From an uncultured Lacibacter sp. (lineage in GTDB: Bacteria > Bacteroidota > Bacteroidia > Chitinophagales > Chitinophagaceae): a DNA stretch of 31,898 nt. Location of the stretch: assembly GCF_946479605.1 (NCBI RefSeq), contig NZ_CAMLGT010000010.1, positions 1 to 31,898 on the forward strand, written 5' to 3'. This document shows, in pieces, positions 15,601 to 23,603 of this stretch (the first letter of the stretch is position 1; the number at the start of each line of letters is the position of its first letter). Both the position numbers and the translations under genes were made by a program. The notes under the pieces were generated by a model, which saw only the letters and a program-made list of their open reading frames with translations, was not told the origin of the DNA and searched no databases.

Positions 15601-16911
15601 ATGAACTCTTTTGAAGTCAGAGGGGGCAAAAAACTCCACGGAGAAATTGTACCGCAAGGTGCAAAGAATGAAGCACTACAAATCATCAGTGCAGTTTTAC
15701 TCACCCCCGAAAAAGTAACTATCACGAACATACCGGATATTGTTGATGTAAATCTGCTGATTGAGTTATTGGGTGAAATGAATGTAAAGATCGAACGCCC
15801 GCAGCGTGACACCTGCATTTTCCAGGCAGATGATGTAGACATCGATTATTTACACAGCGAACGTTTCAAAAAGAAAAGCGGACGACTACGTGGAAGTGTA
15901 ATGCTTGCTGGTCCCATGCTTGCACGTTATAAAAAAGCATTTATCCCCAAGCCCGGCGGCGATAAAATTGGTCGCAGAAGATTAGATACACACGTAATTG
16001 GTTTTGAAAAATTAGGCGCTGCATTTAACTATCATGCAGAAGATGGTTTCTTTCATCTTACAACAAACAAACTGCAAGGAGTAAACATGCTGCTCGACGA
16101 ACCGTCGGTAACAGGTACTGCCAATATTGTAATGGCAGCAAGCATGGCCAATGGCACTACAACTATTTACAATGCAGCTTGCGAGCCATACATACAACAG
16201 CTATGTGCCATGTTAAATCGTATGGGTGCGAAAATCAGCGGTATTGGAAGTAACCTGCTGACTATTGAGGGCGTCGATTATTTGGGAGGAACTGCTCACC
16301 GCATTTTACCTGATATGATCGAAGTTGGTTCGTTCATAGGTTTAGCTGCAATGACGCAAAGTGATATCCGCATCAAAAATGCATCAGTTGACCATTTAGG
16401 TATTATTCCCGATAAGTTTCGCCAGCTGGGTATTACTGTAAATATTGATGGCGACGACATTCATATCCCTGAGCAGGAGATCTATGAAGTAAGTCGTTAT
16501 TTTGATGGTGGTGTATTAACCATTTATGATCATCCATGGCCGGGCTTTACTCCCGATCTGTTGAGTATTGTTTTGGTTACAGCAATACAGGCGAAAGGCA
16601 GCGTGCTTATTCACCAGAAGATGTTTGAAAGCCGTTTGTTCTTTGTAGATAAACTCATCGATATGGGTGCACAGATCATTCTTTGCGATCCGCACCGTGC
16701 AGTAGTAATAGGTTTGGAACGTGAACAAAAGCTGCGAGGTATTACCATGAGCAGCCCCGATATACGTGCCGGGCAGGCATTGCTGATTGCTGCATTAAGC
16801 GCCGAAGGAAAAAGCATCATTCAGAACATTGAACAAATCGACAGAGGCTATCAATACATTGATGAACGCTTACGCAAAATCGGTGCAGATATTAAACGGG
16901 TTGAAGGATGA
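15601..16911 (+). CDS. murA: UDP-N-acetylglucosamine 1-carboxyvinyltransferase, Asp active-site variant
   Basis: MurA transfers enolpyruvate from PEP to UDP-GlcNAc, the first committed step of peptidoglycan synthesis, in the cytoplasm. The 436-residue product has normal length. Visible landmarks are Lys22-Asn23 in QGAKNEAL, the flexible loop PGGDKIGRRRLDTH (residues 118-131) and Asp319 in PGFTPDL, equivalent to the general base Asp305 of E. coli. In the loop, the usual Cys (Cys115 in E. coli) is Asp121. This exchange keeps activity but removes the residue alkylated by fosfomycin, as known for Mycobacterium and Chlamydia. The ATG at 15601 is chosen over the upstream TTG, which lies in the terminator. 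The GNAT gene overlaps its stop by 4 nt. Confidence 0.96.
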   Translation: MNSFEVRGGKKLHGEIVPQGAKNEALQIISAVLLTPEKVTITNIPDIVDVNLLIELLGEMNVKIERPQRDTCIFQADDVDIDYLHSERFKKKSGRLRGSVMLAGPMLARYKKAFIPKPGGDKIGRRRLDTHVIGFEKLGAAFNYHAEDGFFHLTTNKLQGVNMLLDEPSVTGTANIVMAASMANGTTTIYNAACEPYIQQLCAMLNRMGAKISGIGSNLLTIEGVDYLGGTAHRILPDMIEVGSFIGLAAMTQSDIRIKNASVDHLGIIPDKFRQLGITVNIDGDDIHIPEQEIYEVSRYFDGGVLTIYDHPWPGFTPDLLSIVLVTAIQAKGSVLIHQKMFESRLFFVDKLIDMGAQIILCDPHRAVVIGLEREQKLRGITMSSPDIRAGQALLIAALSAEGKSIIQNIEQIDRGYQYIDERLRKIGADIKRVEG

Positions 16912-17507
16912 TCGATCGTTTAACCGATAAAGAAATTGTTTTAGAAAATGATCGTGTGCTGCTTCGCCCATTGGCAGAAAGTGATTATTATCATCTGTTG
17001 CCATTTGCATTGAACGAAGCTGATCTGTGGAAGTATTCGCTCATCAGCCCTGCAGGCGAAGAAGGTATGAAAAATTACATCAGCACTACGTTGCAAAACA
17101 GAGCTGCCGGTATAGAATATCCTTTTATTGTGTTTGATAAAGCAACACAACAATATGCAGGCAGCACACGTTTTTACGACATTCAACCGTTCAACAAAAC
17201 AACGCAGTTAGGTTATACCTGGTATGGAAAAGCATTTCAACGCACTGGATTAAACCGCAACTGCAAATTCTTGTTGTTTCAATTTGCATTTGACGAATGG
17301 GGTTTGGAACGTGTAGAGCTAAGGGCTGATGCAAACAACACTCCTTCTATCAATGCTATGAAAGCAATTGGTTGTACAGTTGAAGGCATACTCCGCAGCA
17401 ACATGACGATTGAAGCAGGTGGGCGCAGAGACAGTATTGTGTTAAGTATGTTGAAAGATGAGTGGTTCAACTCTGTAAAAAAACTTCTGCAAGAAAAAAT
17501 ACATTAA
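16908..17507 (+). CDS. GNAT N-acetyltransferase, RimJ/RimL type
   Basis: The 199-residue protein has the GNAT pattern: LENDRVLLRPLAESDYYHLLPFA at the start, GYTWYGKAFQRTGLNRNCKFLLFQFAFDEWGLERVEL (acetyl-CoA region, here with the less usual QRTGLN at the pyrophosphate loop) and NTPSINAMKAIGCTVEGILRSNM near the end. RimJ/RimL-type enzymes acetylate N-terminal amino groups of proteins or small amines. The ATG overlaps the murA stop as ATGA, which suggests coupled translation with murA. The natural substrate cannot be named. Confidence 0.88.
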   Translation: MIDRLTDKEIVLENDRVLLRPLAESDYYHLLPFALNEADLWKYSLISPAGEEGMKNYISTTLQNRAAGIEYPFIVFDKATQQYAGSTRFYDIQPFNKTTQLGYTWYGKAFQRTGLNRNCKFLLFQFAFDEWGLERVELRADANNTPSINAMKAIGCTVEGILRSNMTIEAGGRRDSIVLSMLKDEWFNSVKKLLQEKIH

Positions 17508-17509
17508 GC

Positions 17510-17539
17510 AAAGAAGCCACACAATTGTGTGGCTTCTTT
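17510..17539. terminator. Bidirectional terminator between GNAT and scramblase-like genes
   Basis: AAAGAAGCCACACAA and TTGTGTGGCTTCTTT form a 15-bp perfect palindrome with no spacer, so that a few central bases make the loop. A-rich sequence on one side and T-rich on the other allow termination in both directions, which suits the convergent genes. Confidence 0.88.
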
Positions 17540-17556
17540 CTATCGTTCAAAAGATA

Positions 17557-18171
17557 TTATCCTCTTCTTCTTTCCAGCAATGCCATCATCATCAACCCTA
17601 ACTGAATACGTTGCTCCTCACCTTGTTCAAAAGCAGCTTCTTGAAACAAATTAAACTTACGGCCAAAGAAGGATGCTTCTTTTTTAAACGTTGCAACCAA
17701 CGTTCCATCGGGTCGTTTTACGGTATAACTTGGATTAAAAAAGTAACCGGTGAAAATGCCGAGAATGGGAATTTCAGAAAGCAAACCATCGCCTATTTTT
17801 GTCCACGCATTTTTTTCCTGTATGATGAGATCCTGAATATCTCTTTCATCGTACAATTCATACTGTGCCTTCCACAACGAACGCCAGCCCTTACGTGCAA
17901 CACGGCCAATAGATGAGCCATCGGGTTTTTCGAAACTGTAGGTCGTATTAAAATCAAGCCATTTGTTTGCACGGATGTTGTACAAAACCTCCGACTGTGT
18001 TTCATCTGAAAACACCTGCACGTGTTCTTTGAATTTAAAGAGCTTTTGCTTTACAAAAGCTTTGGTAACACCGCTGGCATCAACCGCTTTGAAATCGTTG
18101 TGAATGGTTCCGATACGGAACACAAATTGGTAGGGATAAAATACCGGATCAAAAATGGAGGTTTCACTCAT
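17557..18171 (-). CDS. Scramblase/LURP-one-like beta-barrel domain protein
   Basis: The 204-residue protein resembles phospholipid-scramblase-related or LURP-one (tubby-like) proteins: repeated short beta strands such as FRIGTIHNDFKAVDASGVTKAFVKQKLFKFKE, YTVKRPDGTLVATFKKEASFFGRKF and SYSFEKPDGSSIGRVARKGW-like segments, and a hydrophobic helix near the C-terminus (QLGLMMMALLERRRG). There is no signal peptide. Bacterial members have no settled function; membrane-lipid binding is a common proposal. I take the ATG at 18171 (MSETSIFDPVFYP) over the TTG at 18201. The typA terminator lies just upstream, so it has its own transcription, though I do not see a clear promoter. Confidence 0.6.
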   Translation of the reverse strand: MSETSIFDPVFYPYQFVFRIGTIHNDFKAVDASGVTKAFVKQKLFKFKEHVQVFSDETQSEVLYNIRANKWLDFNTTYSFEKPDGSSIGRVARKGWRSLWKAQYELYDERDIQDLIIQEKNAWTKIGDGLLSEIPILGIFTGYFFNPSYTVKRPDGTLVATFKKEASFFGRKFNLFQEAAFEQGEEQRIQLGLMMMALLERRRG

Positions 18172-18228
18172 TGCCTTTATTTTTTGGTTTAGGAGTTGCA
18201 ATGATAACCATCATTCCTTAAAAACAAA

Positions 18229-18254
18229 AAAACCTCCCACAAGTGAGAGGTTTT
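18229..18254 (-). terminator. Terminator of typA
   Basis: On the minus strand AAAACCTCTCAC and GTGGGAGGTTTT pair around a 2-nt centre with one mismatch, followed by TTTGTTTTT. It lies 19 nt after the typA stop. Confidence 0.85.
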
Positions 18255-18273
18255 CGTATTTAACTGAGTATTC

Positions 18274-20085
18274 TTAAGCCATTTGCGCATTCATTTGCTT
18301 GCTTACTTTCTTACGCTCTTCCTCATCAAGAATAACTTTACGCATACGGATGAAGTTTGGAGTAACCTCAATACACTCATCGAATTGGATGTATTCCATA
18401 CACTCCTCAAGCGTCATCAACGTTTTTGGCGCAATGCGTGTTGCATCATCACTACCACTTGCACGGTGGTTGGTTAACTTTTTACCTTCTGTTGCGTTAA
18501 CAACTAAATCGCCTGGTTTAATATGTTCTGCAATGATCTGGCCTGCATATACATCTTCACCCGGGTCAACAAAGAAAGTACCACGATCCTGCAATTTATC
18601 AATAGAATAACCGGTTGTTTTATCCTGGAATTTCGAAAGCAAGACACCATTGTTACGGCCAGGGATAGCTCCTTTCCAAGGTTTGTACTCACTAAAACGG
18701 TGTGCCATTACAGCTTCACCAGTTGTTGCAGTAAGCATTTGCGTACGCAAACCAATCAAACCACGGGAAGGAATGTCAAATTCCAGATGCTGCATTTCAC
18801 CTTTGGTTTCCATTACCAGCATTTCACCTTTGCGGCGAGTAACGAGGTCAATTACTTTACTTGCAAATTCCTGCGGCACATCCACTACTAATGTTTCGTA
18901 TGGTTCGTGTTTTTTACCGTTGATCTCTTTTACAATTACCTGTGGCTGACCAACAGTTAATTCATATCCTTCACGACGCATGGTTTCAATTAAGATACCG
19001 AGGTGAAGAATACCACGACCGTACACCACCAAACTATCGCCATCTTCGCTATCTGTTACACGGAGTGCAAGGTTCTTTTCTGTTTCTTTCATTAAGCGGT
19101 CACGCAGGTGACGGCTGGTAACAAACTTACCATCCTTACCAAAGAACGGTGAGTTGTTTACGCTGAACAGCATGTTCATTGTTGGCTCATCTACACTGAT
19201 AACCGGTAATGCTTCCGGATTTTCTGCATCAGCAATTGTATCACCGATATTAAAATCTTCCACACCAACTACAGCACAAAGATCGCCGGCAATTACTTCC
19301 GTCACCTTCTTCTTACCCATTCCTTCAAACACATACAGTTCTTTTACTTTCAGTTTACGAACTGTACCATCGGCCTGCATTAAAGCAACCTGTTGGTTTT
19401 CTTTAATGGAACCACGGCTCACTTTACCTACAGCAATACGGCCGAGGAAAGATGAGTAGTCGAGTGAAGTGATCTGCATCTGCAACGGACCTTCCGCTAC
19501 TTTTGGTGCAGGTACATATTTAATAATACCATCCAGTAAAGGATTGATGTTGTCAATTTCCGTTAATGAATCGTTGAACCAACCGTTTTTACCGCTACCG
19601 TAGTAAGTAGGGAAATCCAATTGTTCTTCTGTTGCATCGAGGTTAAAGAATAATTCGAATACGGCATCATGTACTTCATCGGGACGACAGTTTGGTTTAT
19701 CAACCTTGTTGATAACAACGATCGGCTTCAGGTTTAACTGTAATGCTTTCTGTAATACGAAACGTGTTTGCGGCATCGGACCTTCAAACGCATCCACCAA
19801 CAGAATTACACCATCCGCCATTTTCAATACACGCTCTACCTCACCACCAAAATCGGCGTGGCCTGGCGTATCAATTACATTAATTTTTACATCGTTATAA
19901 GTAACAGCAGCATTCTTGGAAAAGATGGTGATACCACGCTCCCGTTCCAGGTCGTTGCTGTCCATGATGAGTTCGCCTGTTTCCTGGTTTTCACGGAAAA
20001 CCTTGGTAGCGTGAAGAATTTTATCAACCAGGGTAGTCTTTCCATGGTCAACGTGTGCAATGATTGCTATGTTACGAATATTCAT
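18274..20085 (-). CDS. typA: Ribosome-associated GTPase TypA/BipA
   Basis: TypA is a translational GTPase of the EF-G group that acts on the ribosome in 50S assembly and under stress or cold. The 603-residue product has the G1 loop AHVDHGKTTL, the switch-II motif DTPGHADF, and NKVDKP (G4). It ends with the BipA-specific C-terminal domain (GTFFVDPGEDVYAGQIIAEHIKPGDL, then KKLTNHRASGSDDATRI). The ATG at 20085 gives the normal start MNIRNIAIIAHVDHGKT; the TTG at 20091 is unlikely. It is transcribed alone from a very good promoter at 20137-20166, and the leader carries a small stem (GCCTT/AAGGC, 20121-20134) near its 5' end. Confidence 0.98.
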   Translation of the reverse strand: MNIRNIAIIAHVDHGKTTLVDKILHATKVFRENQETGELIMDSNDLERERGITIFSKNAAVTYNDVKINVIDTPGHADFGGEVERVLKMADGVILLVDAFEGPMPQTRFVLQKALQLNLKPIVVINKVDKPNCRPDEVHDAVFELFFNLDATEEQLDFPTYYGSGKNGWFNDSLTEIDNINPLLDGIIKYVPAPKVAEGPLQMQITSLDYSSFLGRIAVGKVSRGSIKENQQVALMQADGTVRKLKVKELYVFEGMGKKKVTEVIAGDLCAVVGVEDFNIGDTIADAENPEALPVISVDEPTMNMLFSVNNSPFFGKDGKFVTSRHLRDRLMKETEKNLALRVTDSEDGDSLVVYGRGILHLGILIETMRREGYELTVGQPQVIVKEINGKKHEPYETLVVDVPQEFASKVIDLVTRRKGEMLVMETKGEMQHLEFDIPSRGLIGLRTQMLTATTGEAVMAHRFSEYKPWKGAIPGRNNGVLLSKFQDKTTGYSIDKLQDRGTFFVDPGEDVYAGQIIAEHIKPGDLVVNATEGKKLTNHRASGSDDATRIAPKTLMTLEECMEYIQFDECIEVTPNFIRMRKVILDEEERKKVSKQMNAQMA

Positions 20086-20136
20086 ACTCAATGTGTTAGG
20101 CCAAAACAGTTGCTGTTCCTGCCTTTTTTAAGGCGG

Positions 20137-20166
20137 CAAAGGTATGGCATTTAGGCGGGGTGGCAA
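20137..20166 (-). promoter_or_regulatory. Promoter of typA
   Basis: On the minus strand TTG (20166-20164), 19 nt, TACCTTTG (20144-20137) is a full consensus match. The transcript would start near 20130, within a small inverted repeat GCCTTTTTTAAGGC (20121-20134). Confidence 0.8.
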
Positions 20167-20340
20167 GGGAAAACGACATGAATGTTTGGTTATGAATTTG
20201 TCCCCGCCAAGCCCTGCTTTACTGCATGAATGGTGCCATTATGCACAGGCAATGCACATTGCCGGCACGTAACAATTTGATAAGAAAACCTTGGCATTCT
20301 TTTTACGTTAGTGATAGTAATTCACCTAAAATCAACGTAT

Positions 20341-20607
20341 ATGCAAAAGCAGGTAATGGCCATTACAAGAAATCTCCTCAGCAACGGAGTGTTCAACCAT
20401 CTTTCAGATGCAGCTTTATCCCGTATGCAATGGTTACTTTTAAGCCGCAACAACAGTAATGCAACCACACAACTCATGCAGTATTGGTATACCGGAAATT
20501 ATTTTACAGCAGGTGTACCACAGGATTTACTGCATACGTGTAACATGTTTCTCATGCATGCGGGCAAACCAATGATTGATTTGCTGGCATTAGAAGAAGT
20601 TGAATAG
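20341..20607 (+). CDS. Small conserved-looking hypothetical protein
   Basis: I do not recognise a family. The 88-residue product (MQKQVMAITRNLLSNGVFNHLSDA at the start) is predicted to be helical, soluble and without signal peptide. Its codon choice and amino-acid make-up (MQYWYTGNYFTAGVPQDLLHTCNMFLMHAGKP) look like a real protein and not chance reading. A GTG ten codons upstream (20311) is an alternative start. Its stop is 1 nt from the stop of the large surface-protein gene on the other strand, and I see no terminator between them. The 249-nt gap upstream is shared with the divergent typA promoter. Confidence 0.55.
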   Translation: MQKQVMAITRNLLSNGVFNHLSDAALSRMQWLLLSRNNSNATTQLMQYWYTGNYFTAGVPQDLLHTCNMFLMHAGKPMIDLLALEEVE

Positions 20608-20608
20608 C

Positions 20609-23506
20609 CTATCTTATTAATGTTACTGTACCTTTTTTTATAACAGCAGTTTCACCTGCTAATTTGTAGGAACAGGTCCAGGTGTACAACCCTGGCACTT
20701 GTGGAATGCCTTTCCATGCACCATCCCAACCACGTAATCTGTCTGCAGATTGAAAGATCATCTGGCCCCAGCGATTAAAAACAGTAAACTGAAACTGTTC
20801 AACATCACCAAACAGCATCGGTTTAAATTCATCGTTCAATCCGTTTCCATCGGGTGTAAATGCGTTTGGAACATACAAGCCAACCATACATTCTTTTTGA
20901 ATAACACTGATCGTATCTTTTCCCGAACACTGATTTACATCTGTTACCTGCAACCAATATTGCCCGGGTTTTTTTATTTCTATTGATGGCGAAGTTGAAT
21001 TTGTATTCCACAAATACGACTGAAAACTGCCGTTAGCATTAAGAACCATACTGCCGTAAGAACAAATGGAAGTGTCGGACAATAAGAACCTCGCCGGAAC
21101 AGGATACAGAACGGTAATACTGCTGCTGTCTGCTCCTTTACATCCATTAACATCGGTAACGGTTACCTTGTAATTACCTATTCCTGTAACTGAAATTGAT
21201 TGCGCAACACTCCCATTATTCCAGATGTAAGAAGAAAAATTGCCCGCATCCAATAACCTGAAAGAACCAACACATAAGCCTGTGTCTTTATTCAATTGTA
21301 CCACCGGGTTTGCATAAACATTCAACACCTGTAATGTATCGTACGATTTACAGCCTTCAGCAGTTGTGCCTGCAACAGAATAGATGCCTTTGTTGCTTAC
21401 TGAGGTTTGAGCGTCAGTATTGCCATTATTCCATTGGTGAGAAACAAAGCCAGCTCCCGCAGAAAGTGTAATCGACTGTCCGCTGCAGAATGAAGTATCA
21501 TTGCCAAGCGTTATAGCAGGTGATGTATTTACTTTTACCCGTATCGTATCGAAACCGAAACAGCCGGGTGTTTTTTCTGCTTTCAGATAGTAAACAGTAT
21601 CAATTAAAGGGTTTACAACTATCTGCCTTGTTGTTTGCGACGATATGTTATAGCCTGGACCCCAACTATAATTGAGAAAACCTGTTGGTGCGGTAAGTTG
21701 CAATGTATCAGCATTGCACTTTGTACGATCGGGACCAATGCTTAAAGGAACCTGAGGGGCAGGGCTAACGTTTATTGTATCGCTGAATGTATTTCCACAG
21801 GCATCTTCTGTTGATACATAATACCTCCCGGGTTGGGTTACAACAAATGTGGAATCGGAAGTGCCATCTTGCCACCGATATGAATTAAATCCTTTTTTTG
21901 CATTCAGTAAAATTGTATTCCCTGTACAAAGTGTTGTGTCTGTTCCTAAATCAAGGACGCTGTTTACAAGTGTTACTTTAATTTGCAGAGTGTCATATAA
22001 AGTGTCACAAATGTTATAAATGGCCCCTATCAATTCATAGTTGCCTGATTCTTCAAAATTTATTCTCAAAGTGCTGTCAGAAAATTGTTCCAATAAAGCA
22101 TTTGCGCCATTTAACTTCCAGCTGATGGGACTTCCACATCCGGCATTGCGCTTTGCTTTATAAACAGCACTGTTAACACCGCAAATATTTGTGTTACCGG
22201 TTACTTCAAGTGTGTTACAGATATTAATATATTGACATCCTCTTCCTTCATTAAAACTATTTGAGGTTGTAGCTGCTGAAGCTGTCTGCAAACTCAATTT
22301 ATTGGTTGAAATACTATTAATTGAAGAAGCTGTTGCACTCCAATTTAATGACCTTTTTTCAAGCACCTCTTCTCTCGATGCACAGCCCGGAATATTTCCG
22401 TTTGCATCAAAATTAACGATTGAGCTAAAACCAAAATTACCAACGCCCACAGCAGTATAATTTCCACTGGTGATGCCTACATATCCATCATTTGTTTTTT
22501 TTAAATCGCTTGGATAACTAAAACTCGTTATCATGCTTGTTCTGTGAAACAAAACGGAATCGCCTGCCGATATTCTAAAAAAATTAAACGGGCTGTTTGC
22601 TGTACCCATTGCCGTAATTGTTCCATTATTATCTACATCAAATTTCAACTCAATATCACTGCGAATTGGAGATAAATAATACGTGTTCCGGATATTAAAG
22701 GAGTTATCTAACCGAAACACAGCCTTGCTTTCAGAAAGACCATTTGAATTAGACACAAAAAACACATACCCCTTATCATACTGTTTTACCTCTGAAATCC
22801 GATAGTATGAACCTCCGTTGTCAAGGTAAATTTTTTGTTGATGAAGCAGTCCCCCGGTCGTTAAATCAAAAACCATAAAAAGGCCTCTGGTATCGGCAGA
22901 ACCTGAAACGATTGCTTTATCCCCCAGAATACTCAAATCAGTTAGATACAAATCGTCTTCAGCAAAATATTTATTCCAGATAATTGTTGACAAGTCAGAA
23001 GAAAGCCTTACAAGCATATATCCTTCATCTCCATAGGACGAATAATCTCTTACTAAAACAATTTTATCATTATTAGGAGCAATTGCAACATCCGTAATCA
23101 CAACATATTGAGACGGAATCGTCAACCTTTTTACAATCAGCGGGTCACCATTGAGATTTGTAAGCATCAAGCAGTTAGAGGCAATAGAAGTGATAACGTT
23201 ATCATTGTAATCAATACAGCCATACATTTTTTCCAACCCAATATTACTACCCTGAACAACATAAGCTTTCGACCATATAATATTTCCATTCGCACCCAAT
23301 CTTGTAAGCATTTGACCCTGATACCTTGTCATACTAAACAAAAACTCGCCTTTTGTTAAAGGCTCAATAAACCCGGAAGAACCGCTTACGTTCACTCCAA
23401 AAGATGCTGAAAAGTATAAATCATTACACTGTTGAGACTGGGCCGGTAACCCTGTTACAAAAAAATAAGCTATGAAAGCGAATAAAATATGACAGACGTT
23501 TCTCAA
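20609..23506 (-). CDS. Large surface protein with T9SS type B (CHU_C) sorting domain
   Basis: The 965-residue protein has a signal peptide (to about residue 24, LPAQS). Residues about 30-380 hold short repeats like a beta-propeller or WD-type sheet. Five Ig/PKD-like modules follow, at about 518-580, 588-660, 665-728, 735-800 and 805-870. Each opens with a D-x-x-x-C motif such as LGTDTTLC, LGNDTSFC or LNKDTGLC, and several have a WNNG-like centre. The end (876-965: VPNAFTPDGNGLNDEFKP, NRWGQMIFQS, GWDGAWKG, PGLYTW) is the CHU_C/gliding-associated domain that targets T9SS cargo to the surface. The start is TTG at 23506, since ATG further up is followed at once by a stop and the signal peptide begins here. 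Its ligand is unknown. Confidence 0.92.
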   Translation of the reverse strand: MRNVCHILFAFIAYFFVTGLPAQSQQCNDLYFSASFGVNVSGSSGFIEPLTKGEFLFSMTRYQGQMLTRLGANGNIIWSKAYVVQGSNIGLEKMYGCIDYNDNVITSIASNCLMLTNLNGDPLIVKRLTIPSQYVVITDVAIAPNNDKIVLVRDYSSYGDEGYMLVRLSSDLSTIIWNKYFAEDDLYLTDLSILGDKAIVSGSADTRGLFMVFDLTTGGLLHQQKIYLDNGGSYYRISEVKQYDKGYVFFVSNSNGLSESKAVFRLDNSFNIRNTYYLSPIRSDIELKFDVDNNGTITAMGTANSPFNFFRISAGDSVLFHRTSMITSFSYPSDLKKTNDGYVGITSGNYTAVGVGNFGFSSIVNFDANGNIPGCASREEVLEKRSLNWSATASSINSISTNKLSLQTASAATTSNSFNEGRGCQYINICNTLEVTGNTNICGVNSAVYKAKRNAGCGSPISWKLNGANALLEQFSDSTLRINFEESGNYELIGAIYNICDTLYDTLQIKVTLVNSVLDLGTDTTLCTGNTILLNAKKGFNSYRWQDGTSDSTFVVTQPGRYYVSTEDACGNTFSDTINVSPAPQVPLSIGPDRTKCNADTLQLTAPTGFLNYSWGPGYNISSQTTRQIVVNPLIDTVYYLKAEKTPGCFGFDTIRVKVNTSPAITLGNDTSFCSGQSITLSAGAGFVSHQWNNGNTDAQTSVSNKGIYSVAGTTAEGCKSYDTLQVLNVYANPVVQLNKDTGLCVGSFRLLDAGNFSSYIWNNGSVAQSISVTGIGNYKVTVTDVNGCKGADSSSITVLYPVPARFLLSDTSICSYGSMVLNANGSFQSYLWNTNSTSPSIEIKKPGQYWLQVTDVNQCSGKDTISVIQKECMVGLYVPNAFTPDGNGLNDEFKPMLFGDVEQFQFTVFNRWGQMIFQSADRLRGWDGAWKGIPQVPGLYTWTCSYKLAGETAVIKKGTVTLIR

Positions 23507-23603
23507 AAGTTACATTTTGGCCTGAAAAAAACAATTTTGTATTTTCTATCGGCTCGAAGATATAATACAAATTTTAAAGGCACCGAAAACGTAATTTCGC
23601 CCA

